From Legionella drancourtii LLAP12 (GTDB lineage Bacteria; Pseudomonadota; Gammaproteobacteria; Legionellales; Legionellaceae): DNA of 32,677 nt. The stretch lies in contig NZ_JH413835.1 of assembly GCF_000162755.2 (NCBI RefSeq), positions 1 through 32,677 on the forward strand. Reading direction: 5' to 3'. Below, in pieces: positions 24,667-32,677 of this stretch. Below the pieces are notes generated by a model. It was not told where the DNA came from and ran no database searches. It was given only the letters and a program-made list of their open reading frames with translations. The position numbers were made by a program, and so were the translations under genes. Within the stretch, counting starts at the first letter, position 1. Every line of letters begins with the position of its first letter.

Positions 24667-26277
24667 ATGTTAGATGTAAAAAATATAGGGATGCAGTTTG
24701 GTCCAAAATCTTTATTCATGGATGTGGACTTAATTTTATTACCCACACAGCGCTATGGGGTTGTTGGTGCAAATGGGACAGGTAAATCGACGTTTCTCAA
24801 AATCTTATCAGGTGAGGAGCAGCCATCACATGGTTCGGTTGAAAAAGCGAAAAGTCATAAGATAGGGATTTTAAAGCAAGATCATTTTCGCTATGAAGAC
24901 GATCGACTTATTGATGTGGTTATTCGTGGAAACCCTGTTTTATGGGATGCACTTACTGAAAAAGATGCACTCTATTCTAAAGAAGTATTTACTGAGGAAG
25001 ATGGCTATCGTCTTAGTGAATTAGAAGAAATCGTGATGAATGAAGGGGGGTATGAAGCAGAGTCCAGCGCAAAAAATTTATTATTGGGCCTGGGCATCGC
25101 TGAAAAATTTCATTTTGGCCCCTTGAGTGCTTTATCTGGTGGCTATAAGTTGCGTGTTTTATTAGCTCAGGTACTTTATCAGCAACCAGACATTATGCTC
25201 CTTGATGAGCCAACAAACCATTTAGATATTATTTCTATTGCCTGGCTTGAAGAGTTTTTGAAAACATCTTTTAAGGGGTTATTGATTTTTATTTCTCATG
25301 ATAAGAGTTTTCTTAATAACTTATCTACGAACATTCTCGATATTGATTATGATACGGTTATGGATTATCCAGGTAATTATGATAAGTTTTGTTTAACGAA
25401 AGAAGAGCGTTTGCGTTTAAAGCAAAGTGAACTGAAAAATCAGGAAAAACGCATTGATGCCTTGCAAAGTTTTGTCGATCGTTTTGGCGCCAAAGCAAGT
25501 AAAGCGGGTCAGGCTGCATCTCGTCAAAAAATGATTGATCGCATTGAGTTGGTTGAAATCAAAGACTCTAATATTTCCAAACCCTTTTTTAATTTTCATC
25601 AGAGACGACCATCCGGTAAGTCTGTAATTAACGTAGAGCAATTGCATAAAAGATTCGATGAGCGCATCCTCTTAAAAAATGTATCGTTTAGCATTCAACG
25701 TGGTGACAAATGCGCTATTGTTGGACCTAATGGTATTGGCAAATCAACCTTATTGAAAATTTTATTGAACGAATTGCAGGCAGATCAAGGTGATTTTGAG
25801 TGGAGTGATACAGTGAGTGTGGGTTATTTTGCCCAAGACTATCGTACCCAATTGAATCCTGAACAAACCATATGGCAATGGATGGAAGATACGGTTGCTG
25901 CTCCTTCTCAGGAAATCAGAAAAATACTGGGGCAAGTCTTATTTCGTGGCTCTGACGTGGATAAAAAAATCGCGGTATTAAGTGGTGGTGAGTCGGCGCG
26001 CTTAATTATGGCCAAACTTATTTTGGAAAAACATAATGTTTTAATTTTTGATGAGCCAACCAACCACTTGGATCTTGAATCGATTGATGCCTTAATTGAG
26101 GCAATAAAGGATTTTCCTGGTGCCGTGTTGTTTGTGAGCCATAATCGTTACTTTATTGATTATATTTCTACGCGGGTTCTGGTATTAACCGAGCAACATG
26201 GGGTGCAAAATTATTTGGGTAATTATAATGATTATCTGGAACAGTTTGGAAAGGATTATTTAGCAACCACGGAATAA
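24667..26277 (+). CDS. ybiT: ABC-F family ATPase, YbiT-like
   Basis: This is a soluble ABC-F protein with two ATP-binding cassettes and no membrane domain; such proteins act on the ribosome. The 536-residue product has first Walker A GANGTGKST (34-42), first signature LSGGYKLRV, DEPTNHLD, a charged helical linker (from KQSELKNQEKRIDALQ), second Walker A GPNGIGKST near 353, second signature LSGGESARL, and a second DEPTNHLD. The opening MLDVKNIGMQFGPKSLF and overall length agree best with YbiT rather than EttA or Uup, which are longer or have a C-terminal coiled coil. ATG 24667 is preferred over GTG 24661 because GAGG lies eight bases before the ATG but only two before the GTG. Confidence 0.92.
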   Translation: MLDVKNIGMQFGPKSLFMDVDLILLPTQRYGVVGANGTGKSTFLKILSGEEQPSHGSVEKAKSHKIGILKQDHFRYEDDRLIDVVIRGNPVLWDALTEKDALYSKEVFTEEDGYRLSELEEIVMNEGGYEAESSAKNLLLGLGIAEKFHFGPLSALSGGYKLRVLLAQVLYQQPDIMLLDEPTNHLDIISIAWLEEFLKTSFKGLLIFISHDKSFLNNLSTNILDIDYDTVMDYPGNYDKFCLTKEERLRLKQSELKNQEKRIDALQSFVDRFGAKASKAGQAASRQKMIDRIELVEIKDSNISKPFFNFHQRRPSGKSVINVEQLHKRFDERILLKNVSFSIQRGDKCAIVGPNGIGKSTLLKILLNELQADQGDFEWSDTVSVGYFAQDYRTQLNPEQTIWQWMEDTVAAPSQEIRKILGQVLFRGSDVDKKIAVLSGGESARLIMAKLILEKHNVLIFDEPTNHLDLESIDALIEAIKDFPGAVLFVSHNRYFIDYISTRVLVLTEQHGVQNYLGNYNDYLEQFGKDYLATTE

Positions 26278-26354
26278 GCAAATAGCGTGTAGGTTGGACT
26301 GTAATGACCATAGCTGTCAAAGTTAAGAAAAAAGTTCTTTAATACTTTCCAGAA

Positions 26355-26452
26355 CCGTTCAGACTGAGGCGGCATTTATGCCGTCTCGGAGCCTCGTGTC
26401 AAGATGTGCAAGGCTTCGAGACAGCGCTAAAGCGCTTCCTTTGTCTGAACGG
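26355..26452. repeat. REP-like folded repeat between ybiT and glnD
   Basis: CCGTTCAGAC (26355-26364) and GTCTGAACGG (26443-26452) are perfect ten-base inverted arms enclosing three smaller hairpins: GGCAT/ATGCC near 26370-26382, AGCCT/AGGCT spanning 26390-26415, and AGCGCT facing AGCGCT near 26423-26436. The block is GC-richer than its surroundings and lies between two convergent genes. This cloverleaf-like arrangement resembles bacterial REP/BIME elements, and it may also terminate transcription from one or both sides. Confidence 0.6.
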
Positions 26453-26518
26453 AGCGAGGTTATATCAGAAAAAATCCTTAGCTTGATGGTTATGGCTAGC
26501 TAAGCCCACGACTCGAAG

Positions 26519-29092
26519 TTAAGAAAGTTCTTGGATCAATCTTTGTCGTAAAACTTCTTTTTCCTCACTCGTAAGTACCTGATTTTTCTGATTTGTAATA
26601 TAAAACATATCCTCAGCACGCTCACCAGCGGTGACAATTTTTGCATTATGCAAATGAATATTAAATATTAAAAATACTCTGCTAATCGTTGCCAATAGTC
26701 CAGGTCTATCACCAGTTATGAGAAATAAGCGAGTATGATTATTCAGTAGATCATCATGGTAATTAATCTGGGTTTTCACCTTAAAGTGAGCTAAAAGACG
26801 TGAGCGTCTTTTTTGAGACACAACAGGCAGCTGATCATGCTGGGCTAAATGCATGCATAAAGCGCGTTGGATATCCGCAGATCGTTGCTTATCGAAAAAT
26901 GCTTGATTTTGTTCGTCCAGGATAATGTAAGTATCTAAATCAAATTGATTATTGCAGGTACTAATCATGGCTTCCTGAATTGTAACATGGTGATTGCTTA
27001 GAACTGAGGTCGTAATGGTAAAACGAGCATCGCGGTGGGGCATGTAAATAAATACTTCAGTTCCACCTTGACTATGATGCGGCATAATCATGACTAGCGG
27101 AAATTGATTGCAAGTTAATATGGCTTTGGTATGTCTGGCGATGACTTCAGGTGATTCGTGTAGAAAATATCGGTCTTTAAATTGTGCCCATAATTCCTCA
27201 ATGGCTTTAGGTGATATACCTTCAGAAAGCAGAATGGTTAATGCATATTGTTTGCGTACTGTGATTAATGCTGTTTCATCCATCAACTCTTGTTCTTTAT
27301 GCAACAGGTGCTTGGCCGCGCGATACAGCTCCTTTAATAGCGAATCTTTCCATGCATTCCATAGATGAGGATTTGTGCCGCAAATATCAGCTACGGTAAG
27401 TAGATACAAGTAATCTAAATAATGGGGTTGTGGCAACAGTTGGCAGAAATTTTTAATGGTCGTCGGATCGTAAATATCTTGTCGTTGCGCTGTTTGTGAC
27501 ATTAATAAATGATTACGAACAAGCCAAGTGAGTAAATCACAGTCTTCTTTTTCTAATTGGTGATTTTGGGCAAAATACAGTGCTTCAATAGCTCCAAGCT
27601 CCGAATGATCTCCGCCTTGTCCCTTGGCAATATCATGAAATAAGGCGCTTAAATAAAGAACCTCAGGTTTTTCCAAGGTAGGTATGATTTGCGCACATAG
27701 CGGAAATTGCTGGGCATAATGTTCTTGTTTAAAGCGCGCTATATTACGGATCACAAATAAAGTATGTTGATCTACGGTAAATACATGAAATAAATCATAC
27801 TGCATTTGCCCGGTTACTAGCGCAAAACATTCAAGGTAATGGGCTAAAACACCGTAGCGATTCATATATTGTAAGGCTTCGTAGGGGCCATTATCTGTTT
27901 TTAGAATATCCATAAACAATTCAGTTGTTTCCAGTGACATTTTAAACCGTTTGTTTATCAAATAAAGTGATTCTATGACTAAGCGAATGGTACTGGCCCG
28001 CACCCCTTCAATGTCTGGACGTTTTGCAATCCACAAGAATAATTTGAGTAAAGCCTGGGGATTTTGGTTGAATACACGTGTATTACGCACTTCAATATAA
28101 TGGTTCGATAATTGAAAATCATTATCCAGATGCAGTAGTTTTTGTTTGGGGGGTTGAGCAATGGTTTCATCAAACCATTGTAATAACATTTCGTTGAGTT
28201 CACGGTTGCGTTTGATGACTTTAAAATAATCTTTCATAAACTGTTCTATGGCTAAGGAATGGGGAGCATCCTTATAACCAAAGAAATTAGCCAATTTGAT
28301 TTGGTAATCAAAAGAGAGACGTTCTTCTGCTTTTTCAGCTAAGCAATGTAATGCAAAGCGGACGCGCCAAAGGAAATGTTGGCAATGCATCAGTTTTTCA
28401 TATTCTTTGTCGGTAATGAACCCATAAACGATACCATCAGCTAATTTTTTAATGTTGAAGTGACGTTTACCAATGCTGAGCAAAATTTGCAGATCGCGCA
28501 ACCCTCCTTGACCGTATTTGACGTTAGGCTCTAGGTTATAGGCTGTCTCACCATATTTGATATCTCGTTTTTTTTGTTCCTGAAGCTTAGCTACAAAATA
28601 ATCTTTGCTCGTCCACATGTGCAAAGGATGAGTTTGGTACATTAACTCTTCCATTAATGAGCCACGGCCGCATAATAAAAACATGTCCATAATACTGGAA
28701 ATAACGGTAACATCGCGACTTGCCAATTCAGCACAAGAAGAAACACTAGTAATTTGATGGCTTATTTCCAAGCCTACGTCCCAACAATCCTGTATGAATG
28801 TTTGTGCACGTTGTAATTGGGCTTTGGAGATTTTATCAGTGTGTAATAATAATAAATCAATATCGGAATAAAGCAGAAGTTCTCGTCGTCCATAACTGCC
28901 TAAGGCAAGGAGACAAAAATTGTCTCCTTTATCGAGTTGATTCTTATTGAAAAGGGCGGTGATGAGCTCATCGATGAAGGTTACTAACTTACGAATAATC
29001 GTTGTGACATTAGTTTTTTGATCAAATTCTTCACGCAGCTTTTCTTTAAACTGTTTAACAGTATTTTTAATAAGTTGATTATCGTTCTTCAT
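26519..29092 (-). CDS. glnD: Bifunctional uridylyltransferase / uridylyl-removing enzyme GlnD
   Basis: GlnD senses glutamine and adds or removes UMP on PII proteins, setting nitrogen metabolism. The 857-residue protein (slightly shorter than the ~890 of E. coli) has the nucleotidyltransferase motif GSYGRREL (65-72) with the metal-binding Asp77 and Asp79 (SDIDLLLLH), a helical UTase-associated domain, an HD phosphohydrolase domain near 485 (ALFHDIAKG), and two C-terminal ACT domains (near 684 and 787; the second contains GDRPGLLATISRVF). The start ATG lies inside the map gene (14-base overlap), so the two are coupled. The fused glutamate synthase in the same window acts in the same nitrogen-assimilation pathway. 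Confidence 0.96.
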   Translation of the reverse strand: MKNDNQLIKNTVKQFKEKLREEFDQKTNVTTIIRKLVTFIDELITALFNKNQLDKGDNFCLLALGSYGRRELLLYSDIDLLLLHTDKISKAQLQRAQTFIQDCWDVGLEISHQITSVSSCAELASRDVTVISSIMDMFLLCGRGSLMEELMYQTHPLHMWTSKDYFVAKLQEQKKRDIKYGETAYNLEPNVKYGQGGLRDLQILLSIGKRHFNIKKLADGIVYGFITDKEYEKLMHCQHFLWRVRFALHCLAEKAEERLSFDYQIKLANFFGYKDAPHSLAIEQFMKDYFKVIKRNRELNEMLLQWFDETIAQPPKQKLLHLDNDFQLSNHYIEVRNTRVFNQNPQALLKLFLWIAKRPDIEGVRASTIRLVIESLYLINKRFKMSLETTELFMDILKTDNGPYEALQYMNRYGVLAHYLECFALVTGQMQYDLFHVFTVDQHTLFVIRNIARFKQEHYAQQFPLCAQIIPTLEKPEVLYLSALFHDIAKGQGGDHSELGAIEALYFAQNHQLEKEDCDLLTWLVRNHLLMSQTAQRQDIYDPTTIKNFCQLLPQPHYLDYLYLLTVADICGTNPHLWNAWKDSLLKELYRAAKHLLHKEQELMDETALITVRKQYALTILLSEGISPKAIEELWAQFKDRYFLHESPEVIARHTKAILTCNQFPLVMIMPHHSQGGTEVFIYMPHRDARFTITTSVLSNHHVTIQEAMISTCNNQFDLDTYIILDEQNQAFFDKQRSADIQRALCMHLAQHDQLPVVSQKRRSRLLAHFKVKTQINYHDDLLNNHTRLFLITGDRPGLLATISRVFLIFNIHLHNAKIVTAGERAEDMFYITNQKNQVLTSEEKEVLRQRLIQELS

Positions 29093-29843
29093 CGCGTAGA
29101 GTCAAAATTTCTACACCGTTATCAGTAACCAATAGGGTATGTTCCCATTGGGCAGAAAGGCTGTGATCCTTTGTGACGACGGTCCACTGATCAGGCAATA
29201 AACGTGTGTGGTATTTTCCTACATTCACCATTGGTTCTATGGTAAAGGTCATACCTGGTTCTAATTTCATTCCAGTTCCGGGTATACCGTAATGTAATAC
29301 TTGGGGATCTTCATGGAAGATACGACCAATTCCATGACCGCAATAATCACGCACAACTGAACAACGATTTTTTTCAGCATGTTGTTGAATGGCATAACCA
29401 ATATCGCCTAATTGAACACCTGGCTTAACCATATCAATACCAATAAATAAACATTCGTGAGCTACTTGTACTACATGTTTTGCTTTGACGGAAGGAGTTC
29501 CAATGATAAACATTTTGCTCGTATCACCATGATATTCATCTTTAATTATAGTGACGTCTATATTAAGGATATCGCCATTTTTTAATGTCTTTTTCCCGGG
29601 TATTCCGTGGCAGACCACATGATTCACCGAAGTGCATATGGATTTTGGAAAGCCATTATAATTCAAAGGCGCAGGAATAGCCTTTTGAACATTTACAATG
29701 TAATCATGACAAATAGTATTCAGCTCTTCAGTGCTAACGCCTTCTTGCACGTAAGGTCCAATCATTTCAAGAACTTCACCGGCAAGTTTGCCAGCAACAC
29801 GCATTTTTTCTATTTCGTCAGGAGTTTTTATTGTAACGGCCAT
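29079..29843 (-). CDS. map: Methionine aminopeptidase, type I
   Basis: Map removes the initiator methionine from new proteins. The 254-residue enzyme has the pita-bread fold residues: His79 (CHGIPG), metal ligands Asp96 (LNIDVT), Asp107 (HGDTSK), His170 (CGHGIG), Glu203 (TIEPM) and Glu234 (QWEHTLL), and His177 (FHEDP). It is type Ia, with no N-terminal zinc-finger extension. Map upstream of glnD is a conserved gammaproteobacterial pair. The ATG starts a 5' region divergent from the secreted-protein gene. Confidence 0.97.
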   Translation of the reverse strand: MAVTIKTPDEIEKMRVAGKLAGEVLEMIGPYVQEGVSTEELNTICHDYIVNVQKAIPAPLNYNGFPKSICTSVNHVVCHGIPGKKTLKNGDILNIDVTIIKDEYHGDTSKMFIIGTPSVKAKHVVQVAHECLFIGIDMVKPGVQLGDIGYAIQQHAEKNRCSVVRDYCGHGIGRIFHEDPQVLHYGIPGTGMKLEPGMTFTIEPMVNVGKYHTRLLPDQWTVVTKDHSLSAQWEHTLLVTDNGVEILTLRDEER

Positions 29844-29971
29844 GTGGTGAATCCAAAATTGTTAATTAATTTTTATTCCAAAGAGTACTTTTGGAACAGA
29901 AGCTATATTAACATAATTGATTATAGAGCAACAGTATTTGTATTTTCCAGAGGTAAAATCCCACATAAAAA

Positions 29972-30026
29972 CATAGCATAAAATGAACAAAAAAATGCCA
30001 ATTTTAATGTGAGCTTACATGCTATG
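29972..30026. promoter_or_regulatory. Inverted repeat in the map / secreted-protein divergent promoter region
   Basis: CATAGCAT (29972-29979) and ATGCTATG (30019-30026) are perfect eight-base inverted repeats 39 bases apart in the 292-base gap between divergent genes. A TATACT at 30060-30065 may be the -10 of the rightward gene, with TTGATT 19 bases upstream as a poor -35. A looped operator is possible, but this may be chance in AT-rich DNA. Confidence 0.3.
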
Positions 30027-30135
30027 GAGAATAATTGATTTTTTTTATGCTTCAAAGACTATACTTTAATTATCAGCGCCATGTTTATGTTGTATTTAAA
30101 CAATGAATGTATGTCTAACGGATTAAGGAAAAAAT

Positions 30136-30438
30136 ATGAAAACATATCTGCGTGCTTCAATAGCCACTTTATGTTTATCCATTAGTAGTCTTGCTTTTGC
30201 ATATGAGCATGGTGGCGGTGGTTATCATAATGGTGGCTATCACCCTAATAATGTATATAATAATGGTAATTACCATGGTTATCATAATAATGTCTGGTAT
30301 GATGATGGTTTGAACGATGATGCATCTGCTAATGTCGTTATTGGTGTTCCTGAGGGTGGGTATTATGATCCTTCATGCCAAACGGCACAAACTTGTACTT
30401 CAGATGGTGAATGCATTACGCAGCAAAACTGTAATTAA
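30136..30438 (+). CDS. Small secreted Gly/Asn/His/Tyr-rich protein with four evenly spaced cysteines
   Basis: I recognise no family. The 100-residue protein has a clear signal peptide (MKTYLRAS then a hydrophobic core, cleavage after AFA, residue 22). The mature N-terminal half is low-complexity Gly/His/Asn/Tyr (GGGGYHNGGYHPNNV, YHGYHNN). The C-terminal part has four cysteines at 81, 87, 93 and 99, each separated by exactly five residues, so two disulphides are plausible in the periplasm or outside. AAGGA precedes the ATG. Its YxNG-type composition recalls the repeat protein at 10727-11185, though the Cys region differs. It lies 22 bases upstream of the oxidoreductase gene on the same strand. 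Confidence 0.8.
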   Translation: MKTYLRASIATLCLSISSLAFAYEHGGGGYHNGGYHPNNVYNNGNYHGYHNNVWYDDGLNDDASANVVIGVPEGGYYDPSCQTAQTCTSDGECITQQNCN

Positions 30439-30460
30439 CATGGATTTTAATTGAGAATTT

Positions 30461-31504
30461 ATGAATAAATACAATTTTAAATGGGCGGTGATTGGCGCAG
30501 GACCTGCAGGGATGGCTGCTGTAGGAAAATTATTGGATAATGGTATTTCTCCTGAGCACATTTTATGGATTGATCCGCATTTTAACGTAGGCGATTTAGG
30601 CGCTTTTTGGCGAAATGTTTCGAGTAATACCAAAGTAAAATACTTTAAAGACTTTTTACTAGCCGTTGACTCCTTTAATTATCAAAATGCCCCAGATTTT
30701 GAACTCAATCATTTATCTGAAGATACAACCTGTATGTTGAGCTATGTTGTTGAGCCCTTGCAATGGGTCTCTGAGCATTTAGAGCAGAAAGTTCAAGCAA
30801 TCAAAACGACCATACATCATATGTTTTTATCCGAACGAGTTTGGACTTTATCTTCGGCTAATGAACGTTACACCGCGCAAAATGTGATTTTAGCTACTGG
30901 TGCCTTACCATCATCACTAAATTACCCAGGTCTTAATGTTATTTCATTTGATACGGCAATAGATAGAGAAAAGCTTGCAGCGGTTGTGAATCCTAATGAA
31001 ACCTACGGTGTATTTGGTTCTTCACATTCCGCCATTATTATTGTGCGCTATCTTGTCGAGTTAGGTGTTAAAAAAGTAATTAATTTTTATCGTTCTCCTT
31101 GCCGCTATGCCATCGAGCTAGATGATTGGATCCTTTTTGATAACACCGGGCTTAAAGGACAAACAGCCGTATGGGCTCGTGAAAATATAGATGGTGTTTT
31201 ACCGGAAAATCTTGTGCGTTATAATACCTCTGAACCCAATATAGCCTGTTTTTTACCTGAATGTGATCAAGTGATTTATGCCGTTGGTTTTGAACAACGT
31301 AAAAATATTGTGATTGGTGATTATGAAGACACGCGACATAATCCTCATGTAGGGATTATAGGTCCAGGTCTATTTGGTTTTGGTATTGCTTATCCTGAAA
31401 CTAAAACAGATCCATTCGGCAATGTAGAATCCCAGGTGGGTTTATGGAAATTTATGGTCTATCTCAATAAAGTAATGCCGATTTGGTTTAAATATCCTAC
31501 ATAA
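30461..31504 (+). CDS. FAD-dependent pyridine nucleotide-disulphide-type oxidoreductase
   Basis: This is a flavoprotein of 347 residues with two nucleotide-binding Rossmann motifs: GAGPAGMAA (12-20) for FAD, and GVFGSSHSA (183-191) for NAD(P)H, separated by NVILATGALP (141-150), the usual ATG strand of such enzymes. A final FAD-contact segment GIIGPGLFGFG is present. It has no CxxC redox pair, so it is not a thioredoxin reductase. The closest general group is the flavin monooxygenase or ornithine/lysine-hydroxylase-like single-chain oxidoreductases; the substrate is unknown. It may share a transcript with the small secreted protein upstream. A hairpin follows 28 bases after the stop. Confidence 0.82.
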   Translation: MNKYNFKWAVIGAGPAGMAAVGKLLDNGISPEHILWIDPHFNVGDLGAFWRNVSSNTKVKYFKDFLLAVDSFNYQNAPDFELNHLSEDTTCMLSYVVEPLQWVSEHLEQKVQAIKTTIHHMFLSERVWTLSSANERYTAQNVILATGALPSSLNYPGLNVISFDTAIDREKLAAVVNPNETYGVFGSSHSAIIIVRYLVELGVKKVINFYRSPCRYAIELDDWILFDNTGLKGQTAVWARENIDGVLPENLVRYNTSEPNIACFLPECDQVIYAVGFEQRKNIVIGDYEDTRHNPHVGIIGPGLFGFGIAYPETKTDPFGNVESQVGLWKFMVYLNKVMPIWFKYPT

Positions 31505-31532
31505 TTTTTCTTACAACCACCCCTGTAATGTA

Positions 31533-31565
31533 CTGTAGATTTAGTTTATTAGAGCGAATCTACAG
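31533..31565 (+). terminator. Hairpin after the oxidoreductase gene
   Basis: CTGTAGATT (31533-31541) and AATCTACAG (31557-31565) form a perfect nine-base stem with a 15-base loop, followed by a T-rich but interrupted stretch (TTATTTCTC). It probably ends the oxidoreductase message, and it separates it from eptA. Confidence 0.55.
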
Positions 31566-31666
31566 TTATTTCTCGATTTCTCTTCAAAATTTCCCTGATC
31601 CATCAAAAATTAGATGAATTTTTAGTGTATACCCGAAAAAAAATTTGTAAACTATGCGCCAATATT

Positions 31667-31672
31667 GAGGAG
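31667..31672 (+). promoter_or_regulatory. Ribosome binding site deciding the eptA start
   Basis: GAGGAG is a near-ideal Shine-Dalgarno. The only codons at proper distance in the coding frame are ATT at 31677 (spacing 4) and ATT at 31680 (spacing 7). The in-frame TTG at 31665 overlaps it and so cannot use it. Confidence 0.6.
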
Positions 31673-31679
31673 AGCTATT

Positions 31680-32677
31680 ATTTTTAAAACGATTCGTCCT
31701 AGCTATTGGTCCAGTGAAGTTAGTACTTTATTATGCAGCCTTTTTTTTACCTTAGCATGTAACAGCTCTTTTTGGGCTGAGTTAGTGCGTGGCAAAGCGT
31801 TAATGATGCCACATACGTGGTTTATTGTTTTATGTACTGCGATTGCGATTACCGGTTTGCAATGGTTTTTATTATTACTTGTTATTAACCGTTGGACTTT
31901 TAGATGGTTCATGATCAGCCTATTTCTGGTTACTTCAATTGTTGTCTATTTTATGATGACTTTTCACATATATATTGATTCAACCATGGTTAATAATGCG
32001 CTAGGCACTGACTATCAAGAAACAAAAGAGTTACTCCAATGGCGAATTATTCCCTATTTTTTACTATTGGGAATTTTGCCATCCTTACTTGTATGGCGTA
32101 TTCGAATATATAAAAGAAGCTTGCCCTCTTACTGGGCAGGGCGTTTGGGCTGCATATTTTTATCATTTCTTATGTTTTTTGGGGGCGGCTGGGCTGCCTT
32201 TAATGATCTGGGGCCAATACATCGGGAACGAAAAGAAATTGTTTTTTTAATTACACCATTAAATATATTTGCTGCTTCGGTGAAAGTGTATAAGAAAGCA
32301 CATAGAAATAATGCCAACCAGGAAAAAATTGTAATTGATAATGATGCGTACCAAGTTCCTCGTCCTGCGACCAGCAAGCCACGAGTTATTATTCTTGTGG
32401 TGGGAGAAACCGTGAGGGCTGCTAACTGGGGGCTAGATGGATACCATAGACAAACAACACCTGAACTTGCCAAACACCAGATTTTTAATTTTAGCCAGGT
32501 AAGTAGTTGTGGTACGTCTACAGCGGTTTCTTTACCTTGTATGTTTTCACCATATGGTTTTCATGCATATGATGAACAACGCATTCATCAAAGTGAATCT
32601 TTATTACATCTTTTACAGCGTAGCAACATTTCCATATTGTGGCGTGATAATCAGTCTGGATGCAAAGGGGTATGCGA
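31680..32677 (+). CDS. eptA: Phosphoethanolamine transferase, EptA-like (partial, 3' end outside window)
   Basis: This is an inner-membrane enzyme that moves phosphoethanolamine from phosphatidylethanolamine onto lipid A, lowering its negative charge. The reading frame is open from 31626 to the window end. Residues 1-170 have about five membrane helices (for example LLCSLFFTLACNSSFWAELV, then WFIVLCTAIAITGL). The periplasmic sulfatase-fold domain begins with VVGETVRAANWG (metal ligand Glu near 243), and the catalytic Thr lies near 279 in CGTSTAVSLPCMFS, as in the EptA/MCR family. About 330 residues are present out of some 540 expected. No ATG fits: the first in-frame ATG (about 31798) would remove the first helix, while GAGGAG supports ATT 31680 or 31677. 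The N-terminus read from there (IFKTIRPSYWSSEVSTLL) looks like the family. TTG 31665 is the alternative start. Confidence 0.88.
   Translation, partial: MFKTIRPSYWSSEVSTLLCSLFFTLACNSSFWAELVRGKALMMPHTWFIVLCTAIAITGLQWFLLLLVINRWTFRWFMISLFLVTSIVVYFMMTFHIYIDSTMVNNALGTDYQETKELLQWRIIPYFLLLGILPSLLVWRIRIYKRSLPSYWAGRLGCIFLSFLMFFGGGWAAFNDLGPIHRERKEIVFLITPLNIFAASVKVYKKAHRNNANQEKIVIDNDAYQVPRPATSKPRVIILVVGETVRAANWGLDGYHRQTTPELAKHQIFNFSQVSSCGTSTAVSLPCMFSPYGFHAYDEQRIHQSESLLHLLQRSNISILWRDNQSGCKGVC

Noticed and set aside
31703-32473. Minus-strand open frames at 31703-31912 and 32129-32473
   Set aside because: They lie across the eptA coding region, whose membrane helices and catalytic motifs are clear on the + strand.

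Overview
The window reads as one AT-rich gammaproteobacterial chromosome segment, most likely from Legionella or a close relative. The clearest pointer is a subclass B3 metallo-beta-lactamase that resembles FEZ-1 of Legionella gormanii along its whole length. Low GC, typical gammaproteobacterial housekeeping proteins (MinD, GuaB, GlnD, Map) and an EptA-type lipid A enzyme fit this. The genus is inferred from remembered protein resemblance, not from a search.

Bases 1-8503 hold a nearly complete gas vesicle operon, all on the + strand: gvpA, a short gvpC-like gene, gvpN, a gvpV-like coiled-coil gene, gvpF, gvpG, a second small GvpA-family gene (gvpS/A2 type), gvpK, gvpJ, an unrecognised 209-residue gene in the position of Serratia gvpY, an Hsp20/gvpH-like gene, a CDC48/VAT-like double AAA+ ATPase, a second gvpF/L gene, and a small TPR-like gene. 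Many genes overlap or lie a few bases apart. Strong hairpins without U-tracts separate gvpA from gvpC, gvpC from gvpN, and the last gvpF from the TPR gene, which suggests segmental control of mRNA level. The promoter lies left of the window. The cluster supplies the shell protein, a candidate outer scaffold, minor shell/nucleation proteins, a MoxR ATPase and two likely chaperone activities (small heat-shock and unfoldase-type).

Bases 8504-9205 are non-coding, with a terminator-like hairpin and a 135-bp nested inverted repeat. Next come the FEZ-1-like beta-lactamase (+), a YffB/Spx-type ArsC-family gene (-), a secreted Tyr/Asn/His-rich protein built of seven 9-residue repeats (-), an APH-fold kinase (+), minD-minE (-, no adjacent minC), and a very large gene for a single-chain glutamate synthase that joins the GltB and GltD parts (-).

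From 21 kb the content is housekeeping: guaB-guaA (GMP synthesis), tadA (tRNA A34 editing) and a ybiT-like ABC-F gene on +, then a REP-like folded repeat, and map-glnD on -. The right end has a small secreted Cys-patterned protein, an FAD/NAD(P)-type oxidoreductase, and the 5' part of an eptA-type phosphoethanolamine transferase. That last gene runs off the window and seems to start at a rare AUU codon. I saw no tRNA, rRNA, CRISPR array, transposase or prophage gene.
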